Both the position numbers and the translations under genes were made by a program. This document shows positions 25,101 through 36,540 of a stretch of 64,000 nt of DNA, in pieces. The notes under the pieces were generated by a model. The model had not been told where the DNA came from. It did no database searches and was given only the letters and a program-made list of their open reading frames with translations. The DNA is from Serilophus lunatus (taxonomy: Eukaryota > Chordata > Aves > Passeriformes > Eurylaimidae): positions 2,135,979-2,199,978 of the forward strand of contig VXBA01002855.1 of NCBI GenBank assembly GCA_013399895.1, in the 5' to 3' direction. Position 1 is the first letter of the stretch; every line of letters starts with the position of its first letter.

Positions 25101-28100
25101 TCTTACCTACTCAACAGCACCCTGTGGGTACCAGGATGTGCAGGAACAAGGGACACCTGGATTTCTGCCAGGAAACATGAAACAATTAGACAGTATTCCC
25201 ACTGGGGGCAAAACCTGTCTTTGGAGCCAGTGTCTATGAAGCACCTAGTACTGTTGACTTAACAGTAAACGGTTTAATAAAGACAACTCCAAAGTCAACA
25301 AAAAAACACAATTTGGGCTCATAATCTGAGCAGCCGTATCTGACCTTTTCCTTAAGCTGTCAGGAAAGAATATATTCTTTTTACACAGGCAAACCCCAGA
25401 AAAAACTTACAGAAATCAAACAGAGGAGGCAGACCTCATGAAATGAAAGGGTTAGCACACTCTTTTCTGAAAAAGGGTGTTACTCCCTCCATAATTGGTA
25501 CCAAAGCAGCTTTGGGCACAGTGCATCCCAATGAGAGAGCATGTGGCCTAATTTGGCACTTCTTCCACCAGCAGGAGCCTCTTCTGCAGGCTATTCACAA
25601 TCCAACTGAGGCTGGCATCCTTGCCTGGTTGAAGCTGACATGCTGTGCCACATTATGAGTGGGAACGGGACCATCCTAACAGATTAGCATAAAAGCAGGC
25701 TTGCCAGAATACCAGTATGTGGATAATACTTAAGTGTTAAAGGGGGGATCTCTGTCCAAAAATGATGGAATAACAGTCTGTCTTCAGCTTGCCCAGCTAC
25801 AGTTAGGAAATCTGTCACAGGGTATCACAGCTGAAACTGTTTCAGGGACATGAGCAGGTTCCCTGAAAAACCTGTGAGTTTCAGTAGATGTTTTGTTTTT
25901 CTTGCTGGAGTACCTGGTTTGGGAAGCCAAATGAAGACTTTCATCCTCTGTGTTTTCCAGGGTAGGCTTCATGGTAAATTTTGTAGTGAGAAACAAAGGT
26001 TAAGGTCAGAGTGTAATGACGTCTATGCAGATATGAGAAGCCTCTCCCCACGTCTTTACTGCCTTGTGAGTTTAATACTCTTCATTGGACTTGAGTGCAT
26101 TAGCCCCCATTTTATCCTTGGAGAAGCACTCTGCCCAAGGTAGCTGGCGTGCTGCTATCCAGCACTTCAGGCTGAGTACGTTCAAAGCTTGCAGGATATG
26201 AACTGAATTTTTGCAAGAGACTTGTTGCACAAAACCAGAAGTGAAGGTGTATAAGGCAAGGAAGAGTCATATCTGCAGGATTAGCATGGCTCACTTGGCA
26301 TCCTGCATTACCTGTCAAAATCAGGGGGTTTCCCACCTGTAGTTGGAACAGAGACCTAACATTTAGGCTGAACAGGTGATTTACACAAAAAGGATACTTC
26401 AACACCCTTCACAATCTTCTTTTCAGAAGGTTTTTATAATAAAAGAGGGAAAAAACAACTAGATTTCCACAAACCATTGCAAAACTGTTCGACATTTTCT
26501 AAGGTGTGTCTTGAAACATAGAAATGTTTTTAATCCCAAATAAAATCCTAAGGAAATAATTACTGAGCCTCAGAGAAAATGTAAGTCAAAACTGCCAAAA
26601 CTGTGTCAGTAGATTTCATTACAGTTTACTGACTTGAGCTGGGAATGAAAACAAGCAGAGTTCTGGGCAAGTTTCTATTTCTGCATCTTCTTTTAGATCT
26701 GTCTGTTTACATTTTACAGTATTTTAGGAGTGACACAAAGGTGACAAGTTGCTGAATTCTAAATGTTCTTCAGTAGCTGGAACATTGCATTCCTGTGCCT
26801 CTTGATGAGTCACATTACTTATTTGTCACATATGTTGTTCACACAAGGCAACGTATTCAATGAAGAAATTAATCCAGGCAGCTAGCCATGGACAGATGAA
26901 TGAAAGTGACCAAAAGTAGGTTGGAGCAGAAAGAGAGAGAGAAAGGACTGTTATATCTGTGCAGTCTCCAAATCCTTAAAATATCAAACAAAAGTGCTTG
27001 AGGGAGTGAAATGCAGAAATCACTCTCTTTCTGCTGCTGAGCAGGAACCTGGGGTGGCTCTGTGCTCTTTTCTTGGTGTGCAACCCCTCTTAATTGTGCT
27101 TTGGCCCTTGACTTGGGGATAGAGGAAAAGCAGCAGATAGAATTTGGTCAGGCTGCTTAGCGGAGATGTGAAGAGCCTATGGATCCTTCATCAGGGCCCA
27201 CTGGGAACCCATCTTGGAATGAATGAGAAAACTGAATGCACTGCCAGCAGTATGCTGAGCTGTTGTTCTCTGGAGTCCAGACTTCAGCCAAATTCTGAAA
27301 TCAGAAGACATGGAATTGAAACAAAGATAAGCACAAATACAAAAGATGTTTTCTACCGTATCGTCTCATTTCACCATTGTCTCCATAGGGCAAGTGGACA
27401 CCACAATAGGCCATAGGTTCATTATTATAATACAACTCTTTTTGTCTGAAGGGAAAAGTAGTATTCTGCTATGATAGCTGAAAATTAGCACTGGTTATCT
27501 CAATCAGTATATCCAAACCCCTCATGCCTCATAGCTAAGACACAAGTTTATTGCTATTCTAGTGGATTAGCATTGTGCAGCCTCTTCTGTCTCAGGTTGT
27601 TCTTAGTGAATGTCCCAGGCACTGAGATCCAAATCCTGGCCGTGGTTTCAGAAACTTCAACATCACGGGACCATATAAACTGACCCTATACGCAAGTAAT
27701 CTAACCAAGAATCGGTCAACTTACCAGGCAACATAAAAAGAAAAGAAACCCTGATCTTTATTCCAGGCTGTGAACTCAGTTGAAATTTGGAGCGATCAAA
27801 CTCATTGAAGCTTTTGTCACCATTTGTGCTCTTTGACTGTAAAGGAAACAATCAACATGGGCACTTTTCTAATCAAAGAAAGGCTTCAAGAGCCCTGAAT
27901 ATGTTCTCTTGGAATAGATGGGCTCATGCAAGCTCTTTGGCATGACTCCCACTGCCCATTGCTTGGCAAAGGGTGCATTTCTTCCATCAGACGGCTTCAG
28001 TCCACTCATTGCACTATGGTCTTCTGTATTCTGATTTATTCCTATTCCAAACTCTCAGAGGGAAGACTTTCCCACAGCAAAGCATCAGGAAGGATTGAGG

Positions 28101-31100
28101 ATTACTTCCATTCTATACCCTGCTGTCAGGCATGGCTGAGTGGCTGACTGCCCTGGGAATAGATTCTGCGCGTTTTGCTAGAAGGGAATGGTGTTTCCTC
28201 CCTCAGGAGGCAACTCTTGGCTGTGCAGGTTTGTTGGGCTCCAGCAGTTATAGCTGTTACACACGGTGTGGAGAAGTGCATCTTGTGGTAGCCATGAAAG
28301 GGTTTTAAATAAAGGGAATTTAATATTTAAATAAGAGGAAATTAATATTTCATTATTTGAGCCATGTTGCTTTCAAGTCTGTCCTCTGAGAAACTGAGAT
28401 CACTGCAGCCTGGGCACCAGACAGGACTCGAGGGAATTCTGGACTAATAAATTTAGATCTGACCTAGAGCAGCCATGAATCCTAAATAACCCCTTTTACT
28501 TCACTCATATTAAGCTAGCCACCATGGTGTTTCAGACACTGAACATTGTCTGTGACTTCTTTCCCTGAAAGAACAGTTGGATAGAAAATTTGTCTAGTGA
28601 AGCATTCCTGCTAACCCAAATCCTTCTTATTAATTCAAAATCCAACAAAAAAGGTAGGTTCTTGTATTCTGAAGATGATCAGTCTTAATACATTCTGTTT
28701 TCTCCACAAGCCTTTCAAACTGAAAGCAAAAGTCCTCCTCATCTTTCCTTTGTTGGTCTAATCTCAGCAGCTCTCTTGGAAAACTGATGATGCTGGGATC
28801 CCCAGGGCCTCCTTCTTCCCAATAAATCAATGGGTCACTCAAAAGACTTTTCTTGTTCCTCAGCTCCCACAAAGACTGGTAGAAATTGCTGCTTTCCAGC
28901 AAGAATTAACTAGTTTACAGCATTAACCAGTTAACTCTCACAGCACTCCACTGAAGTCAGGAGGCTGAGCCACATAGTGGAAACTGGATGGACAGCTTGA
29001 AGTAATTTACAGTGAGGGCTGGGTTTGTGCAGAAAAATTGGCACATAGCACACGGTTATGTTCAACATATTCTGAAAATCTGCCCCTAGATTTAAAATCA
29101 GGTTTGAACCACAGGTAAGACTCACACTTGGCATGTTTTGTCTGCTATCTGTAGGACAGGCAGAACTAGCTAAGAGTTCCTAAGGCTTTCAAAGGCAATT
29201 CTCTCTAAACCCACAGATCTCCTACATCCACACAAAGAGCTCAGACTCTTTCTCCATTGCTCACACACTTGTTTGTGATTCATGCAAACCACTCCATTGC
29301 TTGCATTGTCATTAGAGTGCACTGAAGACTCAAAATCAAAACTTTGTCTCCAGCATTCTCTCATATGCCATGGCTGCTTGTCTATCAGGGATTCCTGATA
29401 TTCTCATCTATCTTCATGAAGAATTATTTGTCACTTCAAGCCCTCTAGCCACCTGGAACACGGAAATTCCATTTACGTAAATTCAGGGCCCAAGTTGTTT
29501 CTCTGCTCTTGCTGGCTGTCATAACAGCCTAATTCATGGGGGAGGGGTCATGTCAGCCCCTCACCCTCGCATGATGCCTTAGCGTTACCAGAAGCAAACA
29601 CAAAGCTGAGAAAGAGGAAACACGTTCTTCAGTCTGACACAGAAAAACAGGCAGAAGAAACCTAAGGGATTTTATGTAATTGAGGCAGGGTTTAGAGACA
29701 GAGTGAGCTACTCTGAAAATAACTTAGCACACAAATCAATAGTTAGTTCTTCCTCTCTTTAATACAGACTTTCACTGAAGTCACCCTTACCCAGGAGTCA
29801 AGCTCTGTAAAACCACTGGTACCACAGAGAGTTTTCTAGCTGTTCTACAACAGAATGGATTATTTAAGGATTTCAGCGTTGGATAAACTCCTTGGGAAGC
29901 TTCAAAGGTTGCATTTCCACACTAAACAGCATCCAAATCAGTTGTTGGCATAAACAACAGTCAAGCTGCCTTCTCTTCTTGCCAGGAGAATTAGGTCCAA
30001 TGGGACTTAACGACCATAATGTTTTCCACCATGGCTTCCAGCTGAAGACTTCCCACCAACCAGCCACCCGTTTTTTTGTGGGTTCCAGCCTTGGAATGAC
30101 TTCCACAGATTCAATCTCAAACTTAGGGAGGCAAGAGCATGGATCCAGCTCCACTCTGGGACATGGCAGAAAATTCTCAGAAATCTGCAGGAATTCTGTC
30201 TAAACCCTAGATGAATTTCACCCTTACTGAATTTTAATGCAACTAGCAGAACTTCTGTATTACAGCCTCCTTCTCATCTAGTTCATAGTTCAAAAACTTA
30301 TATTGCCCATCTATTTGCATTTCACAATGAGTTATTTGTTTAGCATCAAAGTGATTAAAATATATAACATGATGAAAATCACCTTTGCATCCTTTGCATT
30401 GCTGTATAATTCATGCTGAAGAATAGATGAGATTACAGCTCAGGGACTGTCTCCAGGATGAGTTACATTTGTCCCATTTCCCATTCCTATTATAATCTTT
30501 GTCAAGACAGTAGAATGATTTGTCCCATTTGCTGTCCCTTCACAGTATTTGTCACAGAACTGCAATAATATAGTTGCTGGATACCCATATACACATCATA
30601 AATTATTTGTTGATGTAAGGAAAGTGTTCTTGCATTCTCTTTTAGTAATCTGTCCTTCCCTTTATTCCAGAAACAGGTACAGATCAACATTTTTCCTTTT
30701 TACTGCTTTTAGGATGAGATTTGCTATGCTCATCCTTTTGTTTAGAGGAGGGGGTGAGCAGCAGAGTGGCAGACAGTGTATCACTTTGCTAATTGCAAAG
30801 AGGGATCCAGGTGTTGTCAGAGATCAAACCTTCTAATATAATATCGCCAGCCCTAAAGGGCAAATAATTGCAACAGATAAATCACTCTTCAATAAACACA
30901 CCATTAGAACAGCCATCTACCCCTGAGCAAACAGCTTTGAGAAAACTTATCTTCTTATGCAAGCATTTGTGCAGGATTGATAGTCACCAACTAACAGCAT
31001 TTATTTGACTAATGTCAAAAATGGGTATGCTCTGGCTGCTGCTGAGTAAATAGGTAAAGAAAAGAAAAAAAAATGAACATATGAAAAGTGGACACAATGC

Positions 31101-33390
31101 TTCAAAATTAATAAGAGGAGGGAACAAACATTATGCCGTTAAGCTTGCACTACTAGGAATGCCTCACATGGCAGGATACTTGAAAGGGAGGCCAAGTGAT
31201 TACCTTGGGCAAGCAATCTCATTATTTTAGAGATTCAGTTTAAAGACTTACCTGCCATTCCTTGGTTGGAAAATGTGCAAGAGCGGGCTCAATCCTGTGA
31301 TCTTTGATGTGCCTTGAGTTTGACAGGACTGAAAATTAAGTGGTTTTGGACACTGGGCCGTGGTTAGGATATGCAGCCACAGGCCCAGACTCCTGAAGGA
31401 ACTGCTGAAGTTAAAGCTGCTCTAATGTCTCTCCTGCCCCTGGGGCCCAGGAAGACACATACAAAGTTCTGAAAATAAGAGAATGGAGGCTGTGGGTGAG
31501 CAGAATGTGATACGAACCAGGAAATACAGAGTTAAGGGGGATTCCAGCCCTGCAACGTGAGCTGCTCAGGTAGCTTAGCAGTGAGAGGAGGACTATAAGC
31601 AGGTTCACATCATGGCATTCATGGCTGTCTCTGCTTTGTCTGCCAGCAGTAATCTGCGTTTGCAGAGTGAGCTGCAGCTGTATAGGGAGAGGGTTTTGCT
31701 TCACTCTGTTACACTGAGAGCAGCTGTGATCTGGCAGTACTACTGCTGGTGCCAGCCACACTGGAGAGGACCCAAAGGAGTGTACCAGAGGAGGGAAGGA
31801 AAGAAGGCCAGCTGAATCAGAATGAGAGCAGAAGAAAATCTCTTTCAGCATCCCATGTGGGGCATGGAGACACCACGGGGACCAGACAGTTTGTGATCTG
31901 TGCTATGTTACAGGGATATAAGAACAACATTTTTGTTCCAGTCCATAGGTCCTTCCAAGTGCAGTTTGCTTTTAGACCCAGCTTTGGCAGGGCTGGGAGC
32001 ACAGACTCAGATCATACCGGAGCTAGTACAGGCGCAGACCATGCAGCAAAGCAACCACACAGAAGCACAAGAATAGACTGCCTTCTCAACAGCTGGGAAG
32101 AATGAAGTGGCCAGCCCAGCAGGACAACTGGGGAGGAGGAACCTCCCCAGAAACCAGCAGAAAACCTGGTCAAAAGCAGCAGCAAGCCAATTGGAGAAAG
32201 GCAATCTCTCTATGACCACCAGTTTGACAAATCTGCTTATGAAAAGGGTGTAAGAAGAGAATTTACCACTGATAAATCTTGATTAGCAAAAGCATATTTC
32301 CTGTCAAGTCAAGGAGCCAGGAGGTTCACTGTTAATACATACTTCTGCAAACAAGGAATTGATATTGCATGACAGCCAAAAATTAACAATGGAAACTTCC
32401 TTCTCCACAGAGAGGCATAGAGATGGCCAACAGCATGGTGGCCAGGGCAGTCACAAGCTCAGAATGGCTTGCAAACCTCATTTGACCCCCACACTCAGCA
32501 GCTCAAGGGCTTTCTCTCTGTTATAAATGAGGCAGAGATCACTTTAGGTCTGTCCTAAACTGGATGTCATGAGCCAGCTGCGCACTCACTGCATCTTCCT
32601 TTAGGAGGTTTGCAAGCTTAAGAATCCTAAATTAGAAAGAAATCAAAGCAGGGAGATCATCATTCATGCCACTCACAAAAAAAATGAACTTTTCTCACCA
32701 CACAAACAGAAGCAGCAATATGACAGGTTTGTACTTAGAAAGAAAACAGTAGCAAGAATGCTGTCATTTTTTTCAGATATTATACATTCTTCAAGGATAC
32801 TTTTTTATTGCTGCTTGAATTACGTATTTCCACATGTGATATATAGGTATGAACATTGTCTACCAGTTTAAGAAAAAACAAAACAAAACAGTTACAACTG
32901 TGATGGTGAAAAGATGCCTGGAGATAATAGGAACAGAGAAAGCATAAGGATTCTAATTCATCCTCCTAACATCACCCTCCCAGCACCCAGGTTTTTTCAG
33001 CTCATGAGATATCCTCCCTAACCCTACATTTTCCTTCCCTAAAATGTAAGTTTTCAGTTAAGTTTCTATAAGTATTCAGGTGACAGCAAGTTATAGTCAG
33101 CTGTCAATGATTTTCAGCAATGATCCAGAAGGATTTCTTATTTTTGACTAAGAGGGTTACTTCATAGTGGTTAAACTTGCCATGAACTAAATACTGAAAT
33201 CCTAAATATAATCAAAACTCGCAAGTCAGATGCAAAAGACTACCTTAATTTTTGCACACATGTCAGTCAGACAACAAAGTAGGAGAAGGAAATCAATGAC
33301 CATAGATTCCCCAGTGAGAGCCAGCTTTGCATTTGCTGCTCTTTACGAAAGGTGTGTAGGTTGATGTCACTTTCATACTTGAAAGCAAGT

Positions 33391-33395
<5 letters not shown>
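19121..33395. other. unique non-coding DNA, no gene recognised
   Basis: About 14 kb hold no recognisable coding gene, RNA gene or clear transposon. A block at 20548-21171 has few stops in several frames on both strands, but no frame looks like a known protein. Exon-like segments with good splice consensus occur on the minus strand at 24954-24985 and 31252-31328. All are listed as findings with low confidence. Confidence 0.45.

Positions 33396-33423
<28 letters not shown>
33396..33423. repeat. (TA)14 microsatellite
   Basis: Fourteen uninterrupted TA units. The run is likely polymorphic in length and is self-complementary, so it can form cruciform or hairpin structures. Confidence 0.95.
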
Positions 33424-35148
33424 CAAAATTATTTAGATCTTTATTCTTGATTAAATGTTGCATTTACCTTAATAATGTATTTACCCTTGTTAACTACAGC
33501 AGTTGTGTTTATGCAAAACCAGAAGAAGGTATGCATTTGCAGAAACCATCATGAGGTTTCACAAAGTACTGCACAAGGAAAGCAGGCAGTTGCATAATTA
33601 TTCCAGCGTGACATGTTCATGCATAAAATTAGGCCTTCTCTCCAAGCGCTGTCTGTCAATAAGCCCTATAAGTCTATAGGAGAGCTGTTCATAACATATT
33701 CAACTTTACCTATCAGTATGATGTCCAATTACTTGGGAAAGGGTGAAAGACTTTACACCACATCCAAACATGACAGACATAACCTTTAAGTACTGGCAAA
33801 TGCCAAGATATTGCTGGCGGTAGGCATTCTGAACATGCTTGTGTTTTTCTTTGTACATGATTTCCCCTCTTTTTTTGATGCAAATTGTTAAGTATTTTAA
33901 AACCCTGAATTATTGCATCTCACAAGAAGCCAGTTTGGAAAGCTGAAGAAAGTTTTAAACTAATTAACATACCCTAATGCATTTAACATAATGTGGGTTT
34001 TGTTCCTTCCACGGGTTCTAACATAGCCTTTCCCTGACCTCTGGTTTCAGCACACAAATATAAAGCTGTGAGTTCAACACTAGGTCCCATCACTGAGGCC
34101 TCCATAACTAAAGGAAAAAAAAAACAAACAAGGAAAATAATTTTGTTATATTGTTCTAAGTAGAACACATCAAAAGCTTCTGCTCTATCTCCAAATGGTA
34201 AAGCTGATCTGTACCTCACAAATCTTTCAAAAGAGGTCAGCGTGTCTTCTTTCTTAATACCTCCCAGCAGGGAGCACAACAGCAGATCTAGTTTATCTTA
34301 ATTACCTCTCTTTATCTCCATAGGAGGAAGAGATTACCGCCAGTGTGTTGCTGGCTAGAACAGAAGAAGCCAAAGAGCACAAGACATTTCTGTTTCTCCA
34401 CGACTTCTCCCACAGCTCAGGTAGCTGCAGTGGGGAAACCTGATGGAGGGACTGAGACCAGAACGATATTTCTCTTGTTTTGCGTTATGCATTGTAACTG
34501 AAAGTGTGTGGTCAGAGTCATAGTGGGTGTAGAAGAAAGAAAAAAGTTTATTTGTGTAAAGCAGGATGTGTTTTATCCTTGCTTACCATACAGTGAAATA
34601 ACAAAGAGAGAGCTGGCAACAACCACTGAGACAGCATGCTCTAGCTAAGACAAAACTTGAGAAACATAGCCTTTGTAGTAACCAAAAAGAAAGAAAGAAA
34701 GAGAGAATACTAGGAATACTTAGAGTGCTGAGTGCCATTAGGATAAAAAGTGACTTTCAGAATTTTCCTTTTATAGGGTGGTATGGACATGGTAGTTGTT
34801 GCATTAGGGAAGTTATCTTTTTCTCAGTTATTCACTCTATGCAACACTGTACTGCTGCTTCTCTTTCAGCTGGCTTAAGGAGCAGGCCTCTTGGGTTTAT
34901 GCTCCAGGGAAGCTGTTAAGGTATATTATTTGAAGCCTATTAGAAATTGGAGTTTTGTTGCTTTGTGACAATTTCGGTCGCACCTTTTTTAGTGTCATGG
35001 CTGACTGTTTAACTAATGTGCCCTTGTTTTTGGTTCTTTAGTATTAGAGAAGTCCCATTCTGTTTTTCTGCAGAGCATCATAAACTGCCTTAGGAGTCTG
35101 ATATGCTGCCCAGAGAAGTTGATAGGAACTAGAATAAGATTCTCATGT
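33424..35148. other. unique non-coding DNA before the LTR cluster
   Basis: No gene is recognised; the open frames are short. The only simple repeat is an (AAAG) run at about 34684-34706. Confidence 0.45.
34684..34706 (+). repeat. short AAAG/GA-rich microsatellite
   Basis: An A-rich start is followed by three AAAG-type units and a GAGAGA end. The run is short and imperfect. Confidence 0.75.
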
Positions 35149-35153
35149 GCTTC
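35149..35153 (+). repeat. target-site duplication (GCTTC), left copy
   Basis: The five bases GCTTC lie immediately before the LTR start TGTAGCC. The same five bases follow the LTR end CTACA at 36536-36540. A 5-bp duplication is usual for ERVL-type (class III) and some class I retroviral insertions and marks the exact ends of the element. Confidence 0.85.
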
Positions 35154-35836
35154 TGTAGCCGTTTGAAAAAGGGCTTTTGAAAGGGGGTGTAAGAGAGAAA
35201 CCCCACTTACCTGCGTTAAAATTCAATTTTTCCTCAAATTTTTCCTATTTCCCTGAAGCTGGGGGAGGGGGAAAGCTGAGATGAAGGCAGCCCTATCCCG
35301 GGCAGGGCAGGGCAGGGGGCTGCCCCTGGCCAGGACCGGGAGGCGGGGAGGGACCCTTGTTTCAGCTGCTCTCCCGGGGTTTGGTGAAGGAAGCTGGGAT
35401 CGGGGGCCGGGACAGAGCGGGACCTGTGCCAGTCCCGGTGCCCCCGAGGTCGGGGCCAGGCAGCAACAGCTCCTCGTTTCCCGGGGGCCGCCCCACCACC
35501 ACCCCCGGCCGGGGCCGGGCAGCGGCTTATCGCCCCGGGCTCCTGGGAGCCGGGGGCTGGTCACTGGGCCTCGCTGCGCATGGCCACGGGGACCGTCCCT
35601 TCCCACACGGGCACGGCGGCTTCCCGGGGTGATTGGCGGCCTGGGGGCACAGCCACGGGGAAGCCCCGGTGTCCCTCTAGGGCGGCAGCTTCTCACCCCC
35701 ACCCTGGGGAGCACAGGCAGAAGCCCGCAAACCCAGGCCAGCGTGGCCGGGAATTTCAGCACCACGGCTGCTAACAGACAGTGATAGAGAGCTCGCCCTG
35801 GCACCGTCTTGGCCCTGTGGCATCTCTGAGGTGCGG

Positions 35837-35860
35837 CCGCCATGAAAACAAAGATGGCGC
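35837..35860. promoter_or_regulatory. facing pair of YY1-like motifs in LTR1
   Basis: CCGCCATG (35837-35844, the complement of CATGGCGG) and AAGATGGCGC (35851-35860) both match the YY1 core ATGGC. They point toward each other across a 6-base spacer. The related LTR keeps the same pair at 41128-41151. YY1 is known to bind ATGGC cores and to control many retroviral LTRs; binding here is inferred from sequence only. Confidence 0.45.
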
Positions 35861-35990
35861 CTAACGACTGAACTCATGAGTGCTTCAACAAGAAAACACC
35901 AGAAACTGAGGTGGGACCCAACTGGCTGGACGGATGGGAAGCCGGCTGGACCAGGAAGAAGGCGACGATATCCACGCGAGACGGAGAAGG

Positions 35991-35998
35991 CTTAAAAG
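35991..35998 (+). promoter_or_regulatory. TATA-like box in LTR1
   Basis: CTTAAAAG lies downstream of the CpG-rich block and upstream of the AATAAA signal, which is a plausible place for the U3 promoter. The second LTR has CTTAGAAG at the same place, so the box is imperfectly kept. Transcription start is not known. Confidence 0.35.
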
Positions 35999-36223
35999 TC
36001 GAAGCACGGTCCCACCCCGCTCTCTTTTTCAGCCGTCGCTGCTGGGAGAAGGATCGGAGCCCCGGTGTCCAGTGCCTGCAGTCCCTGGCGGGATTCCACC
36101 CATTCCTCTCAACCCGGGAGCCATTTGGCTAGCAAGTATTCTTCAGACAAGGGAGGGAGGGAGGGAGCTGGTTTTCACCTGTGTTTGTGTTTTTCAGAGA
36201 GGCTGAAGGGCTGGAGGTGCTTC

Positions 36224-36257
36224 GAGAGAGGGAGAGAGAGAGAGAGAAGGGAGAGGC
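36224..36257 (+). repeat. GA-rich run inside LTR1
   Basis: GAGA units run for about 34 bases with a few interruptions. The same place in the related LTR (near 40735-40760, complementary strand) is only a short version, so the run has expanded in this copy or shrunk in the other. Confidence 0.7.
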
Positions 36258-36440
36258 ACCCTTTCCTACCCTTCCTCCCTGTCCCTTTCAACTAGTCATC
36301 TGACTGAAAGGAACAGTTCCCTTCCTTTTTTTGTTTTTTTTCCCTTTTTGTGTGTTTTTTCCCTTGCATGTTGGGGGTCCCTCAATGTAATTCTGGGGTC
36401 TCCTGTGGGTTACCCTGCCTCTCTAATTTAATTCCCCTGG

Positions 36441-36446
36441 AATAAA
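36441..36446 (+). terminator. LTR1 polyadenylation signal AATAAA
   Basis: A canonical AATAAA lies 90 bases before the LTR end and is followed by a T- and GT-containing stretch. It is in the expected position for the R/U5 boundary and is kept in the related LTR. Confidence 0.7.
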
Positions 36447-36535
36447 TTGTTCTCCTGCTGAACATTCTATTCAGTTTTCCGTCACCTTTATTAAATCTGC
36501 CCCCTGAATGCTAAACGGTGGGTCAAACCACTACA

Positions 36536-36540
36536 GCTTC
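36536..36540 (+). repeat. target-site duplication (GCTTC), right copy
   Basis: This is identical to the five bases at 35149-35153 and fixes the right end of LTR1. Confidence 0.85.

Larger units (their letters stand above)
35280..36140. promoter_or_regulatory. CpG-rich island inside LTR1
   Basis: About 860 bases are strongly C+G-rich with frequent CG dinucleotides, unlike the AT-rich surroundings. The related LTR at 40455-41761 has the same feature. The island belongs to the transposon and does not mark a host gene promoter. Its low stop density explains the long open frames found here on both strands (for example 206 codons on the minus strand). Confidence 0.75.
35154..36535 (+). mobile_element. 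solo LTR of a bird endogenous retrovirus (LTR1)
   Basis: This 1382-bp LTR begins TGTAG and ends CTACA, a perfect 5-bp terminal inverted repeat. It is bounded by the 5-bp duplication GCTTC, so its ends are exact and no internal retroviral region remains. In order it holds a short AT-rich leader (35154-35260), a C+G-rich block with many CpGs (about 35280-36140), a pair of YY1-like motifs (35837-35860), a TATA-like CTTAAAAG (35991-35998), a GA-rich run (36224-36257), a T-rich stretch, and an AATAAA signal (36441-36446), with about 90 bases from there to the end. That arrangement is what an LTR with U3, R and a short U5 should show. A diverged copy of the same family lies inverted at 40455-41761. 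The exact family name is uncertain; the 5-bp duplication favours an ERVL-like element over ERVK, which normally gives 6 bp. Confidence 0.88.

Noticed and set aside
26095..26145. MIR-like text 'cccccattttat ... ctgcccaaggtagc'
   Set aside because: Two short matches with poor agreement between them; chance is likely.
31411..31851. 146-codon open frame on the minus strand
   Set aside because: Composition is Ser/Leu-rich without a domain, and the opposite strand is also open over part of it.
35281..35784. 167-codon open frame on the plus strand
   Set aside because: Same C+G-rich LTR artefact, overlapping the opposite-strand frame.
35223..35843. 206-codon open frame on the minus strand, the longest in the window
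   Set aside because: It lies wholly inside the C+G-rich block of LTR1, where stops are rare. The protein is Arg/Pro/Gly-rich low complexity, and the plus strand is open over the same stretch.
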